From positions 1-64,000 of the forward strand of contig JAGMWG010000021.1 of the NCBI GenBank assembly GCA_020744225.1: a DNA stretch of 64,000 nucleotides, written 5' to 3'. Numbering within the stretch: the stretch's first letter is position 1; every line of letters starts with the position of its first letter. The notes under the pieces were generated by a model that did not search any database, was not told where the DNA came from, and saw only the letters and a list, made by a program, of their open reading frames with translations. Both the position numbers and the translations under genes were made by a program. Of this stretch, positions 55,998 to 64,000 are shown piece after piece. Origin of the DNA: Paraphoma chrysanthemicola (taxonomy: Eukaryota > Ascomycota > Dothideomycetes > Pleosporales > Phaeosphaeriaceae).

Positions 55998-58728
55998 TGT
56001 TGTGTGAGTGTTCCTTGTGGAGTGTGTGGGGTCTAATAGAATGGTTGGTGTAGAGGAGGGGATTGGTTTGATTGTCTGTGTTTCTGGGATTGGGAGAATT
56101 TCGCTGATGTGGTACGTTGAAGTTTGCAATGGTCATGATGGCGGGTGACGTAGGAGTGGTGTACATGCTCGATGCGGAACATACTAAGCCGCTTTTGGAC
56201 AAAGTCTGCATTTCCACCTGCATGGTTGGGATGATCGGCGGCTGGGTGGGAATGCGGGGAAGGAGCCTCATCATCCTACGAAGTTCATTCTATACATTGA
56301 GATGCACGATGTACTTTCAAGATGTTCATTACGTCATATGTGGCTCGTAGCAAGCTCGGGTGGCTTCGACCACTTTCGCTGGTGATTGTGTTGCGATATC
56401 TAAGTATGTCGATTGTGCCACATGGCATATCGCAGCCGTGAGCAGTGGACGATGCTATGCCGCTTCCTGTTTGAGAATAAGCAGAGTGCTATTTGAAGGA
56501 TAGATCGCGAAGAGGCTGATTTCCACTTCCCTCATGCCCCATCATCGAGATCATGGCCATGTATGACGGATATGCTGTTACTCTGGATGCTCGGTGTGCT
56601 GGGTACAAAACAATCTCCGGCTGCGGCGCAAAAAACAACATTGGAGTATCCGCAACGTATCGTTGTGGAACCCGTGTACAGAAACACAAGCTACAATCAG
56701 CTTCCTCGATTATTTTCGATATTTTAGAATCCAGGCGCTTTTTGAGAGTTCGAATTCCAACGTACTTACAGTTTGGCAATCTGGGGGCCGGAAGAGGTTG
56801 CACCAAAAGTTCTACAGCGATGGTTTTGAGCCAGTACTGTAGCAGAATCCCTTCCCAAAGCCGAATAGTACTGCGAATCTACTGATGGCCATCAATGCCA
56901 CTCACATCTCCGACGACATCGGCGAAAGTCAGGCGCTGCTCCGGTAGTTCTTTGGCCCTAAACTCGTGCGCTCGGTTTGAATGAGAGCATCAATGATCAG
57001 GAGTTCGGCTCTCCCACATCGAACTCGACCGCCGTCCATGTGTACGCAGCGTTCTGGCTGTGAGCGACTGAATGCAAACTCTACGATGCGGGAGGAATGT
57101 GTAACGCATATGCGACGTTTGGAACTGGCCAAACGGCAGTAACAACGTGGATTTTTCTGCCGGCGGTGATGTAAGCTTTCTTTTTGCTCTGATCACGCAT
57201 GTGGTTTTCTTTTCTGCTCTATTCTCGTCTAGACAGCCAAGTCTCCCCCTGCTACAGGGTAGCATACTGCAGGTGTCATTTATGGACTTCGCGTGCCCGC
57301 AGATTGATTGCCTTGCAGCCACACACATACTTCTCTTGTAGAATGATGTCCTCGCAATGCAACTTTTTCGCATGGCCCCTTTGCTGAGGCTGTGCGATGG
57401 TGAGTCTATCAAGCAGTGGATAGCTGGTGATGGTGTCGGTCACCCTGGCCAATGCGGGGTCGGGCAAATGCAATTGGAGAAGGCAGGCATTACCTAGGTA
57501 CCTTGAGTCTCAACACAGCCTTGAAGCTTCATCCACAAGCTTAACCCTTCCATTCCTTTGCATCGCCCCCAAGTCGTCGCGATTGTTTGCAAACAACACC
57601 CGCTGGGTTCGCTCACTGGTCAGCCTCGGCGGCAACGCGCGGCACCACGCCGCAGCACGAACCCCCAAGAGCACAAGCACTGGGGTGGAAGCACTGGGCA
57701 GCGACAACGATCTTCAGGGCGGCAGATCATTTCATCATACATCAGGATCTCCCCAACGGTGTGACCTCATGCTTGGGATGATCGCAGGCCAAAGCAGAAT
57801 AAGGAATGCTTGTGGTCGCGCATCGCAATCAATACCGAAAAGTGCAGCATCACTCCTACTCAAAGTCGTCGCCGCAACACTGCCTGCCCATCTATTTCTG
57901 AGGCAATATACCGACCGAGATTGGTTGCTAATAGAGTGCTGTAGAAGAATGCAACGATGACTGCGCATTGCAAGCATGCATTGCTGATGTGCGAGATTCA
58001 GCTTCGAATGTCACTCCTCTCCACAGCACCGCCTCACCGACTGGCCAGGTCTCGGTTGCATCGTCTCAGGGGCAGAAAGTGCGGCGAAATGCAGGGCTCG
58101 AGTGGCTTGCTGCACGAAACGCCGCTCAGGGACTTGGGATCGCTCATAGGCTGACGCGGTCAAGCCGCCATTCCGGGCAAGGCGGCGGCAATCCTGACAC
58201 GCCCTAGTCTCCACTCAGGTTTCATGAAACACCAAAGGAGTGCGAATGAAGAGCACTCTTGACCATTCAGGTCGGCCATGCATGCGAACAGGAGACGGCA
58301 TAGACGGCCACGAGAGGCCCGCATGGCTTTGACCGCTGACTGCGGATGCTTGGCATGGAAATTGCTACGTTTTGCATGGCCGGATTTTTATAGTCGGTGA
58401 TCCTCCGCTTACTTGCATTCTTCATTCCTTCCCCCAACCTTCTTCTACTTTGTACCTTCGCGTCGCCTTTATCTCACTCTCTCTTCACTTGCATTTTGGA
58501 CGCAGGACGACCTCACTCTTTACGTTTCGTCCCGTCGAGCTCTCTACGAGCATTACATTCCTTAGAAGCCGCTGCTGTTCCTCTTCAATCTCGACCTGTC
58601 TCATAACCTGTCTTGCATCTGAATTGATTCCAGAGGACTCATATATTTGCGACAATCTTCTGTGAAGAGTACTTTCAAACACCCGCACTTCAACGCACCC
58701 CTGAAAATCGACCTCCCAAAATATCATC
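55998..58728. other. 2.7-kb intergenic region
   Basis: No gene supported; plus-strand frames such as 57427-57960 start at GTG and have no domain. A pyrimidine-rich leader runs from about 58390 to 58720 before the CRH gene and is probably its promoter and 5' UTR. Confidence 0.45.
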
Positions 58729-60225
58729 ATGCGTTTCTCATCCTACGCAGCGGCGAGTGCGTTGGCTACCTTCGCCACCGCTCAAACCTTCACCGAATGC
58801 AACCCCATGGAGAAAACTTGCCCCAATGATCCGGCCATGCCCGAGACCTTCGAGACCGACTTCAAGGCCGGAAAGGACTCTGTGAAGGGCTGGAAGCAGA
58901 CCGCTGGTTCGTTGACCTATGGCGCAGGTGGTGCCGAGTTCATTGTTGCCAAGAAGGGCGATGCTCCCACTATCCAGTCTGAAGGCTTCTTGCACTTTGG
59001 ATACGTAGAGGTCAAGATGACGGCAGCAAAGGGCCAGGGTATCATTTCTTCGATCGTTTTGCAATCTCAGAATTTGGACGAAGTGGACTGGGAATGGATT
59101 GGTGGACAGGAAGGCAAAGTCCAGATGAACTGTGCGCAACCCGTCTGCAACCCCTCTTACAGCCAGTACTAATTTTGCATAGACTTCGGCAAGGGTAACA
59201 CCACCACCTACGATCGCATGATCGAGGCTCCCGTGGCCACCACACAGACCGAAACCCACACCTATGCCCTCAACTGGACCGCAGAGGCTCTTACCTGGAT
59301 CATCGACGGCACGCCTATCCGCACTCTCAACTATGCCGATGCCAACGGCGGCAAGAACTACCCCCAGACACCCTGTAATGTTCGCCTTGGAAACTGGCCA
59401 GGTGGTGACTCGGAAAGTGAAGGCACTGTTCAGTGGGCGGGTGGAAAGGTCGACTACACCAAGGGACCATTTACCATGACCGTCGACAGCATCAAGGTTA
59501 TCAACTACAGCCCTGGCACCGAGTACAAGTGGACCGACAAGACTGGCTCCAAGGACTCCATCGAGGTCATTGGTGCTGGTAGCAAGGAGGGCTCTCCAGT
59601 GAACTCGGCCGTCATCCAGCCATCTGCTACTGCCTCTAGCAAGCCCATTGCTTCTGACGTGAACACTCCGGGTGACAAGGGCGAGGACAAGCCCGGTTCG
59701 CCTGCTCAGTCTACATCATGCTCCACCGGTGCAACCCACACCACACCTGCTCCCGTTGCTGGTGGCCAAGGATCTGGCTTCAACTACCCGACAGGCGCAC
59801 CCAAGCCTTCCGGCGGCGCTGCCGGCACCCCAGACGACAGCGATGAGCCTTGCGAGTGCGGCACCGCAACTGTTACCGTCACTGGCCCTCCACCACCAGC
59901 GTCCTTCACCACCCAATACTCCGTTAACCAGCCATCCTCCATCATCTCGGTGCCTGTCGTCTCGTCCGCTAAGCCACCGAGCCTGACCTCCGCCGCACCC
60001 CCGCAGCCTCCCTACCCGACCAGCGGTCTCACCATCGAGACCAAGCCCCCGCCAGTTGTTCCTATCCCATCTGCGCCTACCGGCATAGTTCCTACCCCCA
60101 TCGTTCCTACACCATCCAGGAACGCGACTGCGAGCGCACCGGCACAGTTCACAGGTGCAGCCAGCCACAACAAGGCTGGTATGATGGTTGGTGCTTTCGC
60201 TGGCGCCGTTTTGCTGGCATTCTAA
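58729..60225 (+). CDS. CRH-type cell-wall transglycosylase (GH16), GPI-anchored
   Basis: Predicted 481-residue protein in two exons, 58729-59131 and 59183-60225; the 51-bp intron has a perfect TACTAAT branch site, and splicing gives KVQMNYFGKGNTTTYDR. Signal peptide MRFSSYAAASALATFATA is followed by TECNPMEKTCPNDPAMP, the usual opening of CRH1/UTR2 proteins. The GH16 catalytic motif is DEVDWEWIG (about 116-124), with two Glu and the central Asp. LTWIIDGTPIRTL and QTPCNVRLGNWPGGD are also conserved. A Pro/Ser/Thr stalk of about 170 residues ends in a hydrophobic GPI signal (AGMMVGAFAGAVLLAF). It links chitin to beta-glucan in the wall. Confidence 0.95.
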
Positions 60226-60887
60226 GCAGTCGGTGAGGGGAGAGGTTGGGAGGATTGTTTGTGAAAGGCACGGCATAGTTACGGGTTCTGTTATTGTATA
60301 TACTTAATTGGCGCTAGACGTCATGATTGTCTATCTCTAGCATGAAGGCAAGTGAAGGAACAAAGTACAAAAGAAACGGTGGCATGTAAACACCGGAATA
60401 TATCGCATTCAAACGAATCGTGACTACTACACCTTTGGTGCCTGTGAATGAAGTGTTGTGAATGTCAATTACTCTGCATAGATATTGTGCATGCTGGGTG
60501 TTGTGCTCAGAAGGGTCGTCTTGTACTTGATCCTTGCCAACAACATCATTGCATGGCGGAAAAGTCCTTGATGATGTGCATCGCTTCTACAAGCGCCAAT
60601 TATTGGAGGATCGGCACGACGAGGAATACACTCGCGTCCTGGCACTGTATAATTGCGAGACGGGGCATGGCACCGAAGGTCCAAAGAAATAGGGCTTGAC
60701 GCACTATATCGCCCCGCGCATGGTCAGGAAGTTGGTATTTTGGTTCCGGTGCTCGGGTTGAGTGCATCAAGCGATGCTGTCGAGGTGTAGTCATGAGAGC
60801 ATTTCCAAATGAACAGTCCAGTTCGTCAGTATTTCGATCGCGCGCCACTCACACATTTATCGGGATCGTCTTTAAATTCATTTCATT
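60226..60887. other. Convergent intergenic region
   Basis: 3' regions of the CRH and membrane-protein genes; no gene seen. Confidence 0.5.
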
Positions 60888-62161
60888 TCATTGTACCATC
60901 CACTGGCACCGACAATAGTTCTTCTCCGGCGCTTGCTGCCTGACTCTCAATCTCATGCTTCTCGCCACCCCTCCCTTCGCAGCGGCGTCCGCCTCGGCAG
61001 CTGGCTCCGCGAGGTTCAACATGACCTTTTCGCCTTGGATCTTGACCAGTCCTCCATCCTGCACCTTCATCTTTTCGCAATAGGGTCCTTTCCCATTTGG
61101 CATGCGCTGCTCGACGAGCTTAAGCACATGCGGGATCTTCGGCAGACTTGTTGCCGCAAGTACCGTGGTGTTGGTGGTAGTTATAGCTGCTGTTTTCTGC
61201 TTTGGGTATATGTATCCATCCATGAGCGTCTCGTTGAAGACACATCGCCATAAAGTTTCACCTGTCTGGAAAGTCGGATGTCGCATGACTGGTTGCGGCC
61301 GAGGTCTTTCGGCAGGCGTGAGGTCGCTCTCCTTCAGTAGCACTATGCGGTGGTAGGTGACACGAAAGTGGTATGCGCTCTGATCTTCTGGACCTGCTTG
61401 ATCGCCCACAGGTCTAAGCTCTACTGGCTGAATATCAGGGGCCTGGTGTCCATGGTAAAGTGTTCCATTGGTTGGCGGTAAAGATCCGAGAGTGACCATT
61501 GTGACGTTCGAGCCGCCTGGTGAAGGCAAAATGCTGATCTGAAATGCTGTGTCCGAAGCACACTGCCATGCTACCGACTCGTTCGTTCTGGCGAGGCATG
61601 CAGAATTTTGTTGCTGTGGTAGTTGAATAGGCACAGCAAAAGGACCTCTTGGGATTGGGTCCATTTCCAACGGTGTTGAGGAATTCTCTCCTGCGGAACG
61701 TGTTGTGGCACTTTGATCACTATATACGTCGTCAGAAGATCTCCCACTCGCCTGCATTTAACCACTCACGAGTGCGACGCGCGGCGCTTTGCTGCCATTA
61801 TGGCGAGACCAATCGTCAACAGCATCGCAAGCTGTACACCTAGTATAGCTAACATGCGTTGCTTTAGAGATAGCTTCGCCCACAGCGATCTGGGAAGACG
61901 AGGAAGCGGTTTGTCGGATGGACTCAGCTCGCGCTGTGACATGATGAAGACCTCCTTCTCAGCCTGGTCGGGGCTGAGAATAGGTGCGGACAGCGTATTG
62001 CTTCTTTCGAAAGGAACCACCTCGATCCCATCATCAATATCTCTTATCAAACACTTGCCGGAGTATTCGCTTGACGTGTTGTTTTCGCTACTGGCTGGAA
62101 ATGCGGTATATATGCTAGGGAGCGGCTGGATGCTTTTAAGCGATCTGCGTGGTAGATGCAT
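60888..62161 (-). CDS. Single-pass membrane protein of unknown function (DUF7820-like)
   Basis: Predicted 407-residue protein in two exons, 61770-62161 and 60888-61719, joined by a 50-bp intron (GTGAGT donor, TATAG acceptor). The N-terminal 95 residues are cytosolic and end in Pro/basic PLPRLPRSLWAKLSLKQR; one membrane segment follows (LAILGVQLAMLLTIGLAIMAA, about 104-124); then a Ser/Thr-rich link. The outer domain (about 160-360) starts with GPFAVPIQLPQQQNSACLA and has conserved Cys in ACLA, WQC and WRC. This layout is common in Pezizomycotina. The domain name is from memory; no function is known. Confidence 0.7.
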
Positions 62162-63629
62162 GAATGCTAATATTGATAGATTAGATTATAAAGCGATTGT
62201 TTGTGGGTACTGGTCCAGCCAGCACCGGTATTGTCGGGTTTTGGATAAGAAAAGAATGAGGGCGGACGAAGATAGCATCCAGCGCATGAAGGATAGTGCT
62301 GTAGGGCCTTGTAGTATATATGTCCCTGTCCGAGCTGTGTAGACTCCGCATCGATACGATCCAATGTTTGCATATGACTGCGCCGCATTCATGCTGAAGC
62401 TTGTCGTCCAGTCCTGCTGCGGTGCGGGAGCGGAACGAGAAAACTAATGCTTGTGGAAATTGGTGCCGAGCATTGCAACTCGAAGCTGGTGCAACACGAA
62501 AGCAGGACTTTGATATGGCTTCCTTGCATCGGGTATCGAGTGCAAAGAACGGCTTCGAGACGTCAGAAGCATTGGTTGTGCGCTCACCATTTTGGGGACT
62601 TGGCCCGTGCTTGTAGCCGCCGGACCTCTTCTTTGATGCCGGCCAGCGAGAAGGTCTTCACAATTCCTTCACGGGCGAAGGAGACGGTTGAGAGTCTCAG
62701 AGAGGCGCGCAGCGGATGTCTTATGTGTAGCGAGCTCCGGCGAGGGCCTATCGTTCCACATCCGGTGAATGTAGTCCTGAAACCAAGTCCGACGAAAGCT
62801 AATGTGCATGTGCACAACATCCTCGACTCCAGATGCATAGTGTTTTCAACCTTGTCAAATCTAGTCAACAAGACTCAATTGTTGTGACAAAATGATCAAA
62901 GATATTGCCAGTCTGACCGGGAGTTATAGCTATCGGTAACTTCAGGAACGTGCCGGGCAATTGAGAATAGCTAAGTACAACGACGAGTGTCAGCAATGAT
63001 CCATTGATGTTACGAGTAGTCATGGAGTATGCATAGATGCACAGATCATGGATGAGATCGTTGATGCCGATGTTGTGAAGCATAAATGTGATGGCTGCTA
63101 ACCGCCGTGACAATGGCCACGGGTCGCATGAGCGGTCTGACGCTTCGCGCATCTGGGATTGTTTAGCCGGTAAGGCTCTGGGGCTGGAATTTCTTTGGCA
63201 AAGACCAAGTCTGAGGGAAGTGCAGTTTTCACGGAGGTACTAATGTTGAGTCGGTCTGTTGAGGTCGTTGGTAACGAGGGTTGCAACTTCCTTCTTGTGC
63301 CGAGGCGCTACGCGGTCCAATGCTATGACGACGTAATGCTACAATGAGACTTAGACAATGCGAGTGCTCCTCTATACTACCTTTTCAATACGCATCTCGA
63401 TCTTGTGCTGCATCTGCGGACTGGTGCGCAAATGGTCAATTTCCCGCGGCTCAATCGCACCCTCATTCGTCGCCGCCCGCAGGATAGGAGTTCTACATGA
63501 CGGATAGGCTAGCTTTGTGCGCAAGTCTTTCTCAGCAGTCGCAACCTGGAGTATATGGGAGTAGAAGTAAGATACATCATTTAGTGTCTATGAAGTCGCC
63601 TGGTATATGTCATTTCGTCTCTATCTATC
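62162..63629. other. 1.5-kb intergenic region
   Basis: No supported gene. Minus-strand frames at 62584-62871, 62865-63152 and 63098-63286 lack domains and consistent splicing. Confidence 0.4.
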
Positions 63630-64000
63630 TCACGCGCCCGGTGCCTGCGCAAACAAATCCTTGAACCCCTTCTGATCGATCTCAAGCTCTCTTCGCGCCA
63701 CGGCCAATTCTGCTTTGCTCGGCAAATTGACAATCGTGAGATACAAGATGTTCGGTGTCATAATCTTCCTCACCGGATATGTCACCAGACTAATCGGGCC
63801 CCTGATCTTGTTCTCCCGCTTGACTGCAGGCTTGAGTTTTCCATCCTCGCCCTTCTCTCTAAGACGCGAGCTGCGCCCACGCGGCTGTGCACAGATCTTT
63901 CCTCCTGTGACAAGAGAGATGAGATGACCGTTGTTGCAAGGATGGTTTGGGTCAGCGAAGCGGTTGGAGAACTCTGGCACGTTGGAGGATGCTTTGGTCA
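63630..64000 (-). CDS. C-terminal part of an unidentified protein, cut by the window edge
   Basis: The minus-strand frame is open to the right edge, so the 5' end lies outside. At least 122 residues are visible, including FADPNHPCNNGHLISLVTGG, a Lys/Arg-rich stretch (RGRSSRLREKGEDGKLKP), YPVRKIMTPNILYLTIVNLP and a charged helix near the end. I do not recognise a family. Confidence 0.5.
   Translation of the reverse strand, partial: TKASSNVPEFSNRFADPNHPCNNGHLISLVTGGKICAQPRGRSSRLREKGEDGKLKPAVKRENKIRGPISLVTYPVRKIMTPNILYLTIVNLPSKAELAVARRELEIDQKGFKDLFAQAPGA

Noticed and set aside
56748..56765. GAGTTCGAATTCC, similar to a tRNA B box
   Set aside because: The flanking bases do not form a T-arm stem and no A box, anticodon arm or acceptor stem is found upstream.
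57427..57960. 177-codon plus-strand open frame
   Set aside because: Starts only at GTG, has no signal peptide, domain or splice support, and lies in a long gene-free region.
59716..60276. 186-codon minus-strand open frame, Gly/Arg-rich
   Set aside because: Antisense of the Pro/Ser stalk of the CRH protein.

Overview
The window is nuclear DNA of a filamentous ascomycete (Pezizomycotina, most likely a dothideomycete; the class is an inference). Genes carry short introns of about 45-70 bp with GTRNGT donors, CTRAY branch sites and YAG acceptors. The gene content is typically fungal: HET proteins, Zn2Cys6 and bZIP factors, CFEM receptor, CBM18 and DUF1996 secreted proteins, CRH cell-wall enzyme, STAND receptor. 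Repeats have been degraded by C-to-T mutation of the RIP type. Exon models below were built by hand from splice sites and checked for reading-frame phase.

Left part (1-25 kb) is accessory in character. It opens with a RIP-degraded relic of an OrsD-like zinc-finger gene and a frameshifted relic of a STAND-type serine-esterase domain. Then come an NAD(P)-dependent epimerase, an amidase, a broken GH36 raffinose-synthase-like pseudogene cut off by a 1.6-kb AT-rich RIP block, a class V aminotransferase, a beta-lactamase-fold serine hydrolase, a bZIP factor, a GH43 glycosidase, a zinc-binding-type hypothetical protein, a Zn2Cys6 regulator, a DJ-1/PfpI protein and a J-domain gene that looks broken.

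Middle part (25-49 kb): a CFEM-domain seven-helix receptor (PTH11 type), a secreted double-CBM18 protein with a Ser-rich stalk and a new-looking Cys-rich tail, two HET-domain genes separated by two housekeeping genes (RIO1 kinase, COQ11-like reductase), and a divergent pair: a ten-exon SNF2/RING helicase (RAD5/HLTF-like) and a seven-exon 1098-residue STAND protein fusing a NACHT NTPase to C2H2 zinc fingers. The last pair, next to the HET genes, is the most interesting part of the window.

Right part (49-64 kb): a six-cysteine small secreted protein, a 304-bp non-autonomous inverted-repeat element with a 3-bp target duplication, a DUF1996 secreted protein, the YEATS subunit YAF9, a small mitochondrial-type protein, a GPI-anchored CRH transglycosylase, a single-pass membrane protein and a gene running off the right edge. 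No tRNA, rRNA or CRISPR array was found.
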